In this document: in pieces, positions 34,480 to 48,500 of the stretch
Layout of the letters: every line of letters starts with the position of its first letter
How positions within the stretch are numbered: position 1 is the stretch's first letter
NCBI RefSeq assembly: GCF_032854445.1
Contig: NC_088295.1
Location: 54,047,249 to 54,111,248 of the forward strand
Source of the DNA: Liolophura sinensis
Lineage: Eukaryota; Mollusca; Polyplacophora; Chitonida; Chitonidae
Reading direction: 5' to 3'
DNA: 64,000 nt
Notes under the pieces: generated by a model
Seen by the model: the letters and a program-made list of their open reading frames with translations, nothing else
Database searches by the model: none
What the model was told of the DNA's origin: nothing
Program-made: the position numbers and the translations under genes

Positions 34480-34775
34480 TCGAGATATCCCTTTCATATA
34501 TAAGCCCGAGAACGCTTTCATAAACTCGAGACCTCTTTCATATGTGCACGAGATCCCTTTCATGAGCTCCAACCCGCTTTCATATGCCCGAGACCCCTAT
34601 GTCATATGCTCGCGTCCCTTGTCATGAAGTTGAGATCCCTTTCATATGCTGGAGACCGCTATGTCATATGCTCGAGGCCCTTGTTCTAAGGTTGAGACCC
34701 CTTTCATATGCTGGAGACCGCTATGTCATATGCTCGAGGCCCTTGTTCTAAGGTTGAGACCCCTTTCAGTCTTCC
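34480..34775 (-). repeat. Right arm: inverted copy of the ~21 bp array
   Basis: Units such as CTCGAGACCTCTTTCATA and GAGATCCCTTTCATATGC are the reverse complement of those at 32880-33145. Near the end a 62-base segment starting GTTGAGACCCCTTTCATATG is directly duplicated. The orientation opposes the left arm. Confidence 0.8.
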
Positions 34776-34859
34776 AATAAATTTCTTGAAATCATTACAT
34801 TGTTTAGTTGCAAGCAAGCGTTGCCTTACAGCTGCACCATTCAGTAAGATTATCATTTA

Positions 34860-34950
34860 CGCCACACTTTAGAATATTTCTGGAATACGACGGCGGCCAG
34901 CAGTATGGTTGGAGGAAACCGGCCACGGGGGAAACATCCACAGGTTATTG
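34860..34950 (-). mobile_element. SINE family A fragment
   Basis: CACTTTAGAATATTTCTGGA, ATACGACGGCGGCCAGCAGT and ATGGTTGGAGGAAACCGGCC are the reverse complement of the family A 3' half. Confidence 0.7.
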
Positions 34951-35275
34951 AAATTGAGATGGTCATTCAGTTCTACATCACGAGCGGAATATCAGAGGGG
35001 TAACGTCACCATATGTCACGGGCATTTTCGCTGGTCAGCGAGATGTCGCTGTATGTAAGAAGGCTCAATGAACTGTCACACAATTTTGCAACATAAATTC
35101 GCCTATACAGCCCTGGCCTCCGTAGGGCATATATAATATGTAAAATTGCATATGATGTGATTATTACCCATGCAGGACTATTGTGGGATCTAGCCTAGAC
35201 TAAATTGGATGCTTTTGATGTCGGTGAAATTTGAGGACTGTGGTGATGTCTGTATATTCTTCTGCATCCTATGTT

Positions 35276-35405
35276 TCACGCCGCACTTATATTATAATAT
35301 TTCACTAATACGACAGCGGCCAGTATTATGGTGAGAGGAAACACACGACGATCTGCGGGTTACTGGCAGACCTTCTCACGTACACGACCGCAGGGGAAGG
35401 ATCGC
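35276..35405 (-). mobile_element. SINE family A fragment
   Basis: AATATTTCACTAATACGACA, GCGGCCAGTATTATGGTGAG and ACTGGCAGACCTTCTCACGT match family A in reverse complement. The A/B-box head is missing. Confidence 0.75.
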
Positions 35406-35734
35406 AAATAGGCATATGTATATACACAGAACACTAAATCTCATTTAAAACCTGACATATACACTGAACAGAACTTCTGTGATTCAAACACATGGCCTCA
35501 TATAATGAAGTGCATGTGGGATAAAAGACAAACTCCTTAATTTATACTTCTCCCAAATATACACATCACATCAAGTCTTCGACTCGATTAATTTTCGTAA
35601 ACACGGATGTTTACTGAACAACTTCATAGACATCTACATTTATACAAATATTGTCACTTGCGAAGCAGTCTGTAGGTGAGACGTTCTTCATATACACGGT
35701 GTATGGCGCAAATCAACAAATATTTATTTATATA

Positions 35735-35885
35735 TTTATTTACTTGCAGGACTGGTGTTTAACGGCTTACTAATTTTTTTCTCTCTTAACATGACGATGG
35801 TCGGGTTTATGTACGGAATGCCTCGGGTATAAACCACCGACTTCAGCTAGGTGTCTGACAAACCTCCTGTCTTACAGCCACAGAG
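35735..35885 (-). mobile_element. SINE-like fragment of another subfamily
   Basis: ACTGGTGTTTAACGGCTTAC resembles the common tail core, followed by CATGACGATGGTCGGGTTTA and GTATAAACCACCGACTTCAG. It has the same plan as the other SINEs with a different body. Confidence 0.5.
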
Positions 35886-36929
35886 TAGTCCCAGCAAAAT
35901 TTTCAGTAATATCTCTAGGCAGAATATTCTATGGCACGGAATCAACAAAGAAATCCACACATATAAGAAAATAAATACTCAGGGTTTGGTATGACAACTT
36001 GTCCTGAAACGGACCGAAAAGAAAGGAGAACAAAGAAAAAATCGAGATGTCTGGGGAAATTTGTTGTAATAAAACATGTATAATTTCATGGTAAAAGACA
36101 AGAAGAAACCGTTAGAGTGAAATATTTTAAAATGCAGTTTTACTGAAAATAACTGGACTTACTGGGTTTTTTTTAGGAAAATCATACTAACTGGATACAT
36201 CGTCACAAGTGACGAAGACCATACTTTTGTTTTACTATATGCCATACTAATATACTGGAAATAAAGTCCAAAATCTGGACTATATCAATTTAAAAATGAA
36301 TGAATTGACTATGCTTTTCCGAATAATCTTCCTACACCAGTGAACAACCTTATCTAAGTGTCAATTTTCTGCACACCCAGAAACAAGTGAAGCTGATCTC
36401 TCTCTGCCATATCTCATTTCTACAACACAATATAGCAGCGATTGCTCCAGTTCCTTATCGTAAAGCTGTGCCGTAACATTTGCACACGAGACACTGTAAC
36501 AACAGCACGCATGCTGGGGTATTCCAGAGAAAGGCAAGCTCTTGAAATAGAGCCACACACAGTGGTGTACAGATTGTCCCGTAGATATAAACAATATTTT
36601 CTGAACAGTCGGTTGGCTATGATAGCCAGTAACGACCATCAAGTGTGTGTTTACCTGGGTTTATTCCTTCGCCCGGCAAAGAGAAAATCTAACTCTTCAA
36701 TGCAACAACTCGACGACGATGAGAGCATACTCGACAAAGCGAAATGGAACAAAGCGACAAATCACCAAACCAACAAACTGCCAAAGTGAAACCTGTACCA
36801 AGTGACACCGGACAAAGCTACGGTGTTGGAAAATGTGAAATGACCCAAAAAAAAAAAAAAAATGATTTTTTTGTCATAGATGTCTCACTGTGTCCCAATT
36901 TTTCATTGAGCACAGGTTTCTTTATTACA

Positions 36930-37245
36930 ATAAAATCGAGGTGTCGCGTTGTCATTTGGGATGTCGCGTTACTGGTATAGTAAAAACGGGATGTCGCGCT
37001 GTCAGATCGGAATGTCGCGTATTAGAATGGAGATGTCCCGTAATCGAGTCGGGATGTCGCGTACCTCGTATAGTAAAATCGGGATGTCGCGTACCTCGTG
37101 AAGTAAAATCCGGATGTCCCGTACCTCGTATGATAAAACAGGGATGTCGCGCTGTCAAATCGGAATGTCTCGTATTAGAATGGAGGTGTCGCTTAATCGA
37201 GTCGGAATGTCGCGTACCTCGTATAGTAAAATCGGGATGTCGCGA
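36930..37245 (+). repeat. 30 bp minisatellite, about 10 units
   Basis: Units of CGGGATGTCGCGTACCTCGT plus ATAGTAAAAT repeat with variants (CGCGCTGTCAGAT, CGTATTAGAATGG). It is unusually CpG-rich for the window. A 142-residue open frame on + and a 68-residue frame on - reflect the 30-base period. Confidence 0.9.
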
Positions 37246-38229
37246 AAGAGGAACACAGGATGGCCTTACTAGCCATCATACGGCGGCCATATCATATTGG
37301 TACGCCGCTCTACTGTGACGACAACATTGTCGCGGAAGGACACCCTGTACTTTCTCCTGTAACGACGATCACTTTTGTGTAGTAAAGGTTTTCATCCCCT
37401 CACTAACCAGATATCATGTGTATACCGTCATAAATTACCAGACCATAAATACCCTGACAAGATTCTTATCAATACAGCTGTCAAAAGAGTGTTAGCTCGC
37501 CACTGTCCTGCTGTTTGTATTGTTAGTAGGGACACTCTAAAACATCCCCTCATTCAGTCCTCGTCTTTGTTAAATTTATGTTCTGCATATTAACACATTA
37601 CCGTCAGCCAACTTTGAATGTTCTCTTAACATATTGACATATGACATTGCGAGACAACAAAAGTTGCGTGTAGGAGTTTTCTGTTCATTTTTACCGAACT
37701 TTACAGATAGATACTTCTGTCTTTCACGGCTTTCCCCAGCGTCTCAGACATGCTGTAGGTAATTTTCACCTACGAGGTATACATCTGACGAACTGTATAC
37801 GCAGGCGTGACAGTCTCGCGGGTTTCGGTTGAGAACAGACACTTCTCTCAGAGTGCCGTGAGACAAGACGCCAGTCAAAGCGGAAGGCGTGGTTTTATCA
37901 GGCGTATTTATCCAATGGAATTTGCGGTGACGGAACGGAGCTCGTGCGATAAAGTGTGTAAACATTTGGTACGCATGAGGTTGAGATTATCTCAAGCCTA
38001 GCGGTAAAGCAGTGAGATAGCGAAGAACGGCTTACGTTTGGAGAATGTGATAATAGCAGGAACGGAAACAATTGCCAAATCGCTGACATCGGACTGTGGC
38101 AATTCATGGTTTGGAGTTCAAAGAGTGGAATTCTACCACAGTGTTGTAATTTAATTAAGCGCATGGTTTCCGATGAAACCAGAACATAGAAGTTGGGACT
38201 AAGTATAAAACTTCCCGGAGAGAGACAAG
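37246..38229 (+). other. Presumed 5' flank and 5' UTR of the F-spondin-like gene
   Basis: Base composition from about 37800 is more CpG-rich than the rest of the window. A CCAAT word is at 37912-37916. TATAAAA at 38204-38210 is too close to the ATG to be a normal core promoter unless the leader is extremely short. The transcription start cannot be placed. The open frame at 37375-37593 is unrecognised. Confidence 0.35.
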
Positions 38230-38504
38230 ATGTGGTTGTGGGATATTCGTCTCTACCTGTTGGTGATAATTTCACAGTGTTTACTTCTGACGAATGGTGA
38301 TGATGACGTGACGGACAGACAAGCTCACGTTAGACATCACCATCACCACCGTCACCGACAAAGAGTGCCATTCCACCGGCGGATATGTGAGCGCTACCCG
38401 CGACACACCACCGCACAGCGTACCCCCGGGGGATAACGGCTTCCGGATACGAGTGTTGGGGGTACCCTCCCCCGACGGTTACATCCCGGGCGAGGTGTAC
38501 ACAG
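38230..38504 (+). CDS. spon1: F-spondin-like first coding exon: signal peptide and start of Reeler domain, frameshifted
   Basis: F-spondin is a secreted matrix and axon-guidance protein with Reeler, spondin and thrombospondin type 1 domains. Here ATG 38230 starts a clear signal peptide (MWLWDIRLYLLVIISQCLLL, about 23 residues), then an acidic and His-rich stretch, then the Reeler start around Cys53 (ICERYPRHTTAQRTPG). The frame then hits TAA at 38434. One base over, DNGFRIRVLGV and DGYIPGEVYT continue the Reeler pattern (PGDNGFRIRV, YxPGxxY) up to the donor ACAG|GTGAGA at 38505. Removing one G from the G5 run 38428-38432 would restore a single ~91-codon frame ending in phase 1. Sequencing error is the likely cause. 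Other Reeler proteins (reelin, FRRS1-like, defence proteins) are alternatives. No second exon was found downstream. Confidence 0.65.
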
Positions 38505-40380
38505 GTGAGAGTTTCCAGTCAAAATAATCCCCCAAGCCTTTCAGCCTCGAAACTTCACTTAACTTTTGTTATTATTATTCAATCATGCACACACTAAAAC
38601 CGTCTTCGTAACTAAACGTTTTCCGAATTTAAATAAATATACACGGCACGCAAATTGATCGATATTGTTTAATAAATCGATTGTTAATCACACAGTGATT
38701 GTCTAGGAATACTTTTCACGGATGGCGACCGTATCGGCCTATGCGTGTACCATTTTCAACCAGTGTGTGATTTTATACGCCGCGGCTGGGTCTAACAAAT
38801 ACGTATCGGTGTGGTACATGTATATTGGTTAGCGGCTGACGCGGTCCCGTGCTCTCTTTTATAGCAGCAAGTCTCATGTGTAGGTGCCTGCCTATACTCG
38901 GCCTGGCTATCAACTTTGAACTCCCAAGCTTTAGAGATGGGCTTGAAGATAAACATCTCAGCTCTTTTATACATAACATTAATTCCAATGGTTGAGCTAT
39001 TCACGGCTGTCACAAGTGATTAAAGCGAATTAGTTTGAGCATAATTTGATTCCTGTCAAAAATTGTTTCTGCTCACATATATATATATATATGTGAGTTT
39101 GTACAGTTGGCTGTCTCGCCCATCGCGACTTCATGTAGTCGTCTGAAAGATTGTGTTCACATGAAACTACCACACAGGCTAAAATGAGAAAAGGCTATAA
39201 ATGAGTGGTTTTAATAAAATCAGAAATTAATATAATTGCCCTGGTTCATGTCAGTAAAAATGGGATTATACTTTTTTCTGAATAAATGAAAGATTACAGC
39301 TAAGCAGGCTGGTATGGACTTTACATTGCTTAGCTGTGGTAAGGCTAATGACACTTGGTTCCTTATTTCCTTTCAGAATATTGTGGAAAATTAAGTGGGT
39401 TTTTGTTCTATTATTATTTCAATATTTTGTCACTTTTTTCAAAATGTGTGGGCATTTGGTGGGTATACAAAGAATTCAGTGCATTTGGCTCGTGTAATGC
39501 CAAATAATGGTAACAGGAATCTGTTGAAGTGTTGAAATTGTATTTTTAAATCTGGATACAGAAATAGCAGAAGGCCTCTACTACATCAATGAACTCAAAG
39601 GTTAATGCTGACGACAATAGGTAGAGATGTTGTGGTGTGCTCACAATTTATTGTTTTGCATAAGGTGACTAGCTGTAAAGTAGCTTCAGAAGAAAAGACT
39701 TACACAGGCGTGCAGTTCACATCAGTGTCGAACAATACAACTTGACACAGAAAAGCAAGATGCAGCAAATATAGGAATACTGCACATGGCTTTTTGTTTG
39801 TATAGTGTATTCTCCCTAGGAGCAATCTGGCATAATGGAAAAAACAGAAGTCTAAATTTACTGTAGTGTTGCCTGTACCTCAGAAGTATGATGTATCATA
39901 AGACAAACTCTGAGCATGAGATATGCCCCAAAAGTTATAGAGAAGGCGGTTGAGGAAAAGTGTGGAAAGCTAAATTGCTCTAACACCCAAACCCAACTCA
40001 TTCTCGGTCTCTGACTGCTTGCACTCTCAAACCAAGTGCTCTTAACGCCCCACCATTTAGCATATACATCATGCAGTCAACAATTTGATTGTCAAAAGAA
40101 TTCATTGTTTCTATATTGGCATTCATTATGGGTGCTGGTTTGACTGCAGGAGTGTGTATTCATCCATCGCTGTTGGAGACAATAACTTTCAATATTAAGA
40201 AATATTGTTACGGAAAAATACATCAAATAGTTTCTTAAATTACTTCTACATGTACATGAATTTCAGACAATGGTGAGAAAAAAAATAGGTGCCATAAAAT
40301 AGCATGATCATGCATAACTTCATGTTGAACTTTGTAGAAAGTAATGTATTTTAAAATTTAATTTTTGTTTAATAAGTAAA
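38505..40380 (+). other. Start of the putative spon1 first intron
   Basis: No coding signal. A short AT run is at about 39078-39092. The sequence becomes AT-rich after 39000. Confidence 0.5.
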
Positions 40381-40556
40381 CAATTTAGGTAAACTGGATA
40401 GAGTGTAGGCAACCTGGATAGAGTTTAGGTAAACTGCATAGAATTTAGTTAAACTGGATAGAGTTTAGGTAACCTGGGTAGAGTTGAGGTAAACTGGATA
40501 GAGTTGAGGTAAACTGGATAGAGTTGAGGTAAACTGAATAGAATTAGGTAAATACT
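40381..40556 (+). repeat. 20 bp tandem repeat, about 9 units
   Basis: AGGTAAACTGGATAGAGTTG type units recur every 20 bases with small variants. Confidence 0.9.
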
Positions 40557-41881
40557 GTTAGGCTTGTAGTACCAATGATAGATAACTTGCTGATTTGTTG
40601 TGACACTTCCATACAACATGGGCAGTGAAAGGTTTTGGTAGAGGGTGGGGGGGGGGGGATTTGGATATGTTTGGGTTCTGTTAACATATAGTAGCCCACA
40701 TATCTGCAGAGGGTATTTAAACATGGTTTCATTCAAGCTCTCTGATGCAACGTTTTAAAAAATGTTTTGGACGGACTACATTTTATAGTTACCAGCACCA
40801 GTAAAGAAAATGTTATTTAATACTTGTGCCCAGGACTCTTTATTTACTTCCACATGAATACAGATCCTTTTTTAAGGATATGTAAGTTTAGACAAATGTT
40901 CTGTGTGAAAAATTTGATACAGTTTATTTCGGCCTCAGTTATATTTGCATAGTGTTTTACAGCAGTGTAGGACGAGAAAAGTGAAGTGTTACTTCATATT
41001 GTGTAACAAGTGCAAACCTGATGACATGAATGTGTCTGGGTTTGAAGGAAGATGTTCCTTGGCCAAAGAGGTCAAGCAGTTCATCTCTAGGTGTAATGGT
41101 CATATAAAGAGAGTTAAACAGTGGTGTGTTTGAAGTGGCAGATAATTAGGGGACAGAGTGAAGAAGATATGTCACCAGGTGTTTCTGAATTCAGCCCCCT
41201 CTGACAGAACTGAGAGCATTTTTTTTTTTTTACCTTCAGGACTACTGCATTTATTCCTTCCCATGTTCAGCCATGGGCTATCTGTTTACTGGGTTTTCAT
41301 GTCTCATAATACTTGTCACTATTAATTTGTTGGCTGACACTTGGTACTAAGGCCTGGCAGTTTGCCTTTTTCTGCCTCGCAACCAACCAGTCTGTATTTA
41401 GAGTACGTCTGTATTTTGTATTCTCACTCAACAGCCTTAAGAGTGCTGCAAATATACCTTTAGATACTGCAATGAATAAATGCAGTGCTGTGCTGACATT
41501 CCATGTTCAGAGTTTCTTTATACTTTCAGTGTGATCTTCAAGTGAGATATTGGATGTTGATATATCTGTATTTAATAGACATTTGCTATTATAAAGAATG
41601 AAACAGAGTGATCTTTTTTGTAGTGAAATACTGATGAATTGAAAAGATTGATGGAAAGAAAGCATTCATTGATGCAAGAGGGGTTAAATTGCTTACAAAG
41701 CTCTTGTGGAAATATTTTATTGGTACATAAGCCTATAGATAGGCTACATTAAAGCCCTGTCAGCTATCATAAATGTGAATGAATTTTGGCCATAGGTTTG
41801 CTTGATAAAGGGAAATGCTTTTGACAGTTGAAGGTTTTCCAGTTAAGGTGACATCAAGTATTGTCTTGGAGAGTCCTACAG
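40557..41881. other. Putative intron, nothing recognised
   Basis: A G run is at about 40648-40658 and a T run at 41219-41231. Small open frames only. Confidence 0.5.
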
Positions 41882-42050
41882 TTTATTTATTTGATTGGTG
41901 TTTTAAGCCGTACTTGAGAATATTTCACTTATACGATGACGGACAGCATTATGGTGGGAGGAAAGCAGGCAGAGCCCGGTGGTAACCCATGACTGTCAGA
42001 AGGTTGCTGGCAGACGTTCCAGCGTATTGCTGGAGAGAAAGCCAGCATTC
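41882..42050 (-). mobile_element. SINE family A, minus-strand copy
   Basis: TTTATTTATTTGATTGGTGT, GTACTTGAGAATATTTCACT, ATTATGGTGGGAGGAAAGCA and TTGCTGGCAGACGTTCCAGC run in the family A order reversed, ending GAGAGAAAGCCAGCATTCC. The tRNA-like head is eroded. Confidence 0.85.
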
Positions 42051-45000
42051 CACAGTTAACAGCCGTAACACTAAGTAGCTACTTCATTAAGAACAAAATT
42101 TTTGCATATTAAGCTGAAAAGGGCAACTTTAAATGCAGTGTGTTAATTTTAGACAGTGGTGATTACAAGCTAAAACCATACATTAGGTGAATTGTCAGAT
42201 TCATGGCATATTGACTTTACCAGAAATACAATGTTTCCATGCAAGCAAAATTATGCCTTCAAAAATTTAACGCCTTTGAAACATACACAAAAGAAAAAGG
42301 AGATGTATTGTAGACAACACAGAAACATTAAATTAACATGTTTGTATTTGTATAGAAAATTAATATACAAGATGTAGTTTTGTGAGTGTCTGAATAATTA
42401 GTTATTTAGTTAATTAGTTAATTAAGTTCCATATACCGTTATACACATATATCAACAAATGGAGTTTAGATGAGAATTCGCTGATGTGGGGCAGGCTGCA
42501 TGGACATATGAAAGCAATTAGTGTGTATGTATTTTAATAATTTTTTTCTAATGATTAGCCAGTTTGATACATCTGGATGGGTTAAGATAGGTTAGCTAAT
42601 GCGTTGTGGTTACTGTTCATGTCTTAGCTAATAAATGAGCAAGACCTGTAACACATTATTATTCACAGTTATATATTGTATACCTTGCCTGTCTCGCAGC
42701 CCTTCATGCACAGTTTACCTCAAAGCAAACAGAAATTACAAGGCAAGCACTTATGGCATACTGTTTTGAATTCTTCCAGATATCATAACAACGTTGTATA
42801 TTGCAGTGAAGTTTTTAGCTGTGGGTTATTATTTCCATATAGGTTAATTGATCAGGTAGGTATGGTTGATTTCCTGTGCTAGGGTTACCCATTTACTGTT
42901 AGGACAGGGTTGTGTTAGGTCACACTGGCCTATGTTCAAAAGATTAGTGTTTACCAGGTAATAGACAGAGAGAGCCAGGAATGGCCCAGGGGCAATAACT
43001 TACACCCCAGACAGGTTATTGTGCTTGAGTGACGGTGATTAGTATGAAACTGAACATCCAGCCGTATCAGTGGTTTAGCCCAACTTTGCCTTAATTCAGT
43101 ACTGCCTGAGTGAAATGAACACCTAACTTTTAACCTCTGCTCTCTTGGACATTCTCTCCAGCATGCAAATGGAGGTTGTATACATGTCTTAAATATATTG
43201 ATGGTTCAGTGAGATATATGATTTTATATCTGATACATTTGTGGTGAAAATACAGGACATCCGCTTGGGGTTTGGGGTCATGTTTTAGCCACCTTATAGA
43301 GATAGTAAACCAGTATGTTGAGGACATCAAAGAAGGAAAATGGTTGGTGTGGTCAGATAGTGGTGTATATGACAGGGGCCATTCATGTGTGAATGTCACA
43401 GGATTGGTGGAAAAATCTGATAGACTTCAAAGGTTTATCTGCCCCTTGTGATCTGATCATAAAGCGAAAATGAACTGCCTTGCTATGCTAATCTGCCATC
43501 TTAGCCATGCCATCATAAAGCAGGGGTCACTGCACATGGAATTTTTGCACAAATACTCTAACTAAATGTGTTTACCAAAGTTGACACCAAACAGATGTCA
43601 ACACTGGGCGCATTTATGATGAAATGTGTGGGGTTTTGTGCATATTGTCGTAATATCGAACTTAAAACTATATTGGTTGTTATTCATCCAGATAAGATGA
43701 AATTTTATAAATTTAGTGCCTTTTTTTTCACACTGTGGTAAGATCTGTGGAAATATAGTTACACTAATGGTAAACCTCAAAGGGCCAGGAACATGTGTTT
43801 TCTCAAACCTTGCTTGTGTGTTTCCAGATCATGTAACTCACAAGTACATGTGCTTTTGTCAAAGGCAGATGTGTTGTCAGGAATGGTGGGTTATAAAAAG
43901 GTTGTACAACATCAAACGCTGACAGATGAGGCACCCATCAAATTAAAGCATTATACCTTTGTGTGCGCTCTTTGTGGGAACAGCTAAAGAAAGTGGGCAG
44001 CAGTGATCGATTGTGTGGGAGCTAGTCCGTCCATGCAAGCTACCGTATATTCAGCAATGATCTTTCCTGTAGATGGAATTTGGTTTGCTGTGCTGAGGGC
44101 CAGTCATGCCAGGGTTGGGATTTACTGAGGAGCACATGCGCATGTAGTATTGACATACGCTTCCATTTCACTTTCTTTATCTTGTGACTTGTACAGATTG
44201 TAATTGTTCATGCTTTTAACTTGTTTGTTTGGTTGATCATAGCCCGCTTACAATGGGCCAGTGAGAAGCATTTGAGACTGTCAGGGAGCACATTATAGAT
44301 CAGAGTGAGATGAATGTGAAAGTGTAGTGTGTTAAGCAGAGATAAGATGGGAGGTTTTGTGTCTGGTCACAGCTTCTCCCTCCACCCAGCCGCCTGTCAC
44401 TTCTCCTACAGTAGTGGCATGGGTCCCCACACACAGCCAGCATGGCCTATCCCACAGTCACGCTTCATGGAAATACACGCAGGCACAAAGAAATATGAAC
44501 AAGCTCTATAAATGTTTCATTCGGTATTATCAGACAGGTACAATTAGGCAGAGTTTACCTGTGGGTTTGGTGCCCCCTCCCATCATAAACGATCAGTGGG
44601 CCAGGGTAAAAGACTGTAAGGGCTGACATGACTTAAGTGCGCCCTGTTTGTGTTGGGTTCTCCTGAAGGCTTCTCATGAGCCAAGGCATTCCCGATTCCC
44701 TGCTGACAGGCCTCCAATGACAACGATCCACTTCATTTACCCCGCAGTGCGACGAAATATGATGTTTTCATTCACACAATACATCCAGTTTAGTTTGACA
44801 CCTACATGTAGATGTATAGCGAACAGCAGTGGTTAAATTGTGCAGATAAGAAATGCTAGCACATTTATAAGGCAGGCCTGTATTTAACCACTGTGTGTAA
44901 TTATTTGACACATTCATCTATAACACTGATCGCTGATATAAATATTTCGATGGCATTATGCTCAGAGAATGTAAAACTGCATGCAACCAAAATTCAAACG

Positions 45001-45480
45001 AATTTATCAAGCTTAATTAATTAAGCTGTTTGTTACAACATTGTAATATTAGCAGCTAGGAAGCATAAATTACTACATGTAGACATATTGCCAGGAGTTC
45101 ATGGACACAATGAATGGTATAATTGTTTAATATTTTTCAAATTTAATTAGTTACCAAAGTTTTGTGAGGTTTTCAGAAGAGACATTTTATGATGGTAATT
45201 TTACATAAGATCGAGCCATTCAGTGTTTCTAATTGTACAGTTTTCATGCAGTGTTGACTCGGGTTTATGCCAAGTTGTCCATTATTCTCTGACAACGCAT
45301 GTGTAATATGCTACTTTAGTTTGCCCTCTTAATGTCATCACAACTGCAGAAATAAACAATACATGACAGACAAAGTTGCTTCAGGTAAGGTTACCCATTG
45401 AATGGGACGTTTATCGTGTGACAGTTTATATCAAGAAAGTGAAGGTAATTTTGACAAAACATGGCACTAATGAAGTCGTA

Positions 45481-45521
<41 letters not shown>

Positions 45522-48500
45522 AATAAGCTGGTAATATGCTATGTCAATTGTAACCAAGTTACAAAAATAAAAGCTGATGCAAATGCACTATTTTGACAAA
45601 AAACGTTCTAGGCATGAATTAGTAATCAACATAAGATGCTGTAATCTTGATGACTAGATAAGCTGTCAGATAAAGAATTGTTTTTAAGGTGAACACAAAG
45701 TGTTTATTTAGGTTTCTGTGACAGTGTCTATAGCTAATCAGAAATATGTAATATATATGATGAAGTGTCTAGTTTTACATACATGTGAAATGACAATTAT
45801 TTATACTGTCATAGAGTATTTATGTGTAATCCCAGTGCTTTTTTGTAATGTACAGCATCTGTCGGAAACTCTAAAAAATGCAGTTTTATATAAAATAAGT
45901 ATTTTAATCCTTCAAATCATATATAACATATAAAATGTACAACAACAATTTACCTGACTGGTACATAAAATTTTACATTTAGCCCTGTGTGGTCTTGTTT
46001 GAATTGAAACATAAATCTCTTATATTATACTTTTAGTTTATGATTATTCTAATACATACAACGCTGCTTGTATTCATGCGTGATTTTTATGAAACAAGTC
46101 ACTGACAGGGCAGGGATGTTTTCAAAGGTTAAACTGACACCTACCTGGCACATTAGAAATTAGAAATCCATTGGTGTTGGAGAAAATTGTCAGATTATGT
46201 TAATGAGTCAGAGGTAAGCAGGTAGAAAAGTGTAGGTAATTGGCAGTAGTTATCGACGGGTCACAACAGGTGTCACCATGTTCAGCGGGGAGGGGTAGGT
46301 AAGACGGAGCTTGGTGGGACGAGATGGGACGGGTCACTGAGCACATGCTTTCTCTTATCCCTGCCCACAAAGGCGTAGTAATTAATTGCTGGTTTAAGAA
46401 ATAAATCTACAGTGGTAGGTAATGAAGTACAACAGGGCCCACATTTCACCTCAAGCTACAAATACTTTACATATTTATTCACAACTCTAGACAGAGTTGT
46501 TCTAGACAGTTTGGGATCATCAAACTGTGTGAAGGCATTTTGAAAGTGAGACTCAGTACTTTTCTGTTTCCTGTTTTTCTTTTCTTTTTCCACATGTATA
46601 TAGTTTAGAATTTAAGAAAACTGTATGCAAATTTAAGCTGTATAAAACTTTTGTTAGTAATTCTGGATCAAATATATCATTGAACATTTTCTTCTGGCAT
46701 TTGTTCTTCTGGCGCCCACTTTCCTTTGTAAAAGGCATGGCATTCATGCAGACAAAAATCATAAAAGTTCTTTCGTGTTCAGTGATATCACTTAACTGAC
46801 AAAAATAAAAACCATGAAAACTTGACACAATGATTATGAAACTGGTTTTAGTGTATTCATGTTGGGTAGGATTTCGCATCAGTTCGGAATCTCTATTTTC
46901 AAAGTCACTGTAGTATCAGAAAACGATAAAACATGTGTAACTAACGCTGAAAAGTGGTGGACCTAAATCTGATAATTGTAAAGCTATGTGTACTATTCTA
47001 AGGAATCTGGCATCCCATTCCACATCTGCATTCTGACTCGGTATTAAATTTTGACCTGCTACACACACAAAAGTCAAGAAAAACAATTCTGTTGTCCCAG
47101 CTAGGACACTGGAATACCAACCAGATGGCATTGTCCGGTCTCATTTACATTTTGAGTAGATTTTAAAGTGAGCTGAGTATGCATGGTCAGTGTGAAACTG
47201 ACCCATTGACCACTGCTATCCATGGGTTAATCACTGATCTTAGTTTACATTGTCCTAAATGCCCTCGCCTTCTTAGGTTGTCCTGTCAGACCCTCATCTT
47301 GCACCACACAGCATTTTCAGTGCGGTTCACACTGTTACTAACACCCATAATTTCTGCACATTCATTAGTGCCAGTAAAGGAACCTCCACACAGTCTGAAT
47401 TGTTATAACCATAAAACTACACATATTTGTTGTTTATAACATTATATATGTTATACATGCTTAAACTTTGTGTGATTTACCCCGCTATTAAAAGACTAAC
47501 AAATTAAAAGCCTATCAAACCTCATTTGGAATGGTTTTTGGCTTATTAGTATGATGATGGCAGGTATTTTGATATCAGATTCTAGCATAGTTCTTCTGCA
47601 TTTATAGCGTAGAGCAGCACTTAATTTAATAAATACATATATTATCTATATGTGTAATTCGTTTAGGTTAATTATAAATATAACGGTATGTAAGGGATCT
47701 ATTTATTTCATTTGAAATTCTGTGGGACAGTAAAGCTGGATATTACCCCGATATGAGTATGATACAGCCTGGGCTGTGGCCTGGTAAGAAATATCCCACA
47801 TTCAAGGTGTTTATTCAAACAACCACTTACTTGTACATACATCATCAGTGTGTGGCGGATATCCTCTTTCAGTTTAGGTTGTCTTATGATTATGTTGTAA
47901 CCTGACACATTGAAGTCTGTGGGACAGAGACATTAGTTCTGGGACCTGATACTATATAGTCTATGTACCATGCAGTATGGCAGCCCTATACAACCTATGT
48001 GTAGGGTCTTGTGTGGCATCTAGTACACACAGCAGCCCAGACGATTAAAGCCCACTCGCCACAGTACACTTTTAGTATTTGCAGACGTAGATAGCAATCA
48101 CAAAAAATTATCATTTCAAAGCATCCTAGAACAGAGATATGATTTGGCTGTTGGAACTGTCTGATTCATGATTGTCATGGTAACGTGGTAAAACAGAGAA
48201 TGTATTCAGACTTACAAAGGGGATTTACACCAGTTTATAAATATTTATACTATAGTTGTATTTAGGGTAAATATGTTTGTTTTGTTATGATGGCTAAATA
48301 AATATACCGAGTGTAATGTTCTAGCAATGAAATAATTACCTGGTAACTAGCAGAGATTGAATATTTTGCAGACATTTCTAATGTCGTAAGTTTAAACTGA
48401 AACATGTTACATACCCTAATTCTTTGACCTTTTCAGCCGCCTCTAAATTTAATATCTTGAAACATTCTGAGAGAACGTAGCGAAATAGTTTGCACAGTTT

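Noticed and set aside
36890-37318. 142-residue Cys/Arg-rich protein
   Set aside because: Product of the 30 bp CpG-rich array; no independent coding signal.
38201-38229. TATA box of the F-spondin-like gene at 38204
   Set aside because: It lies only about 20-26 bases upstream of the ATG, leaving almost no leader; more likely incidental or inside the 5' UTR.
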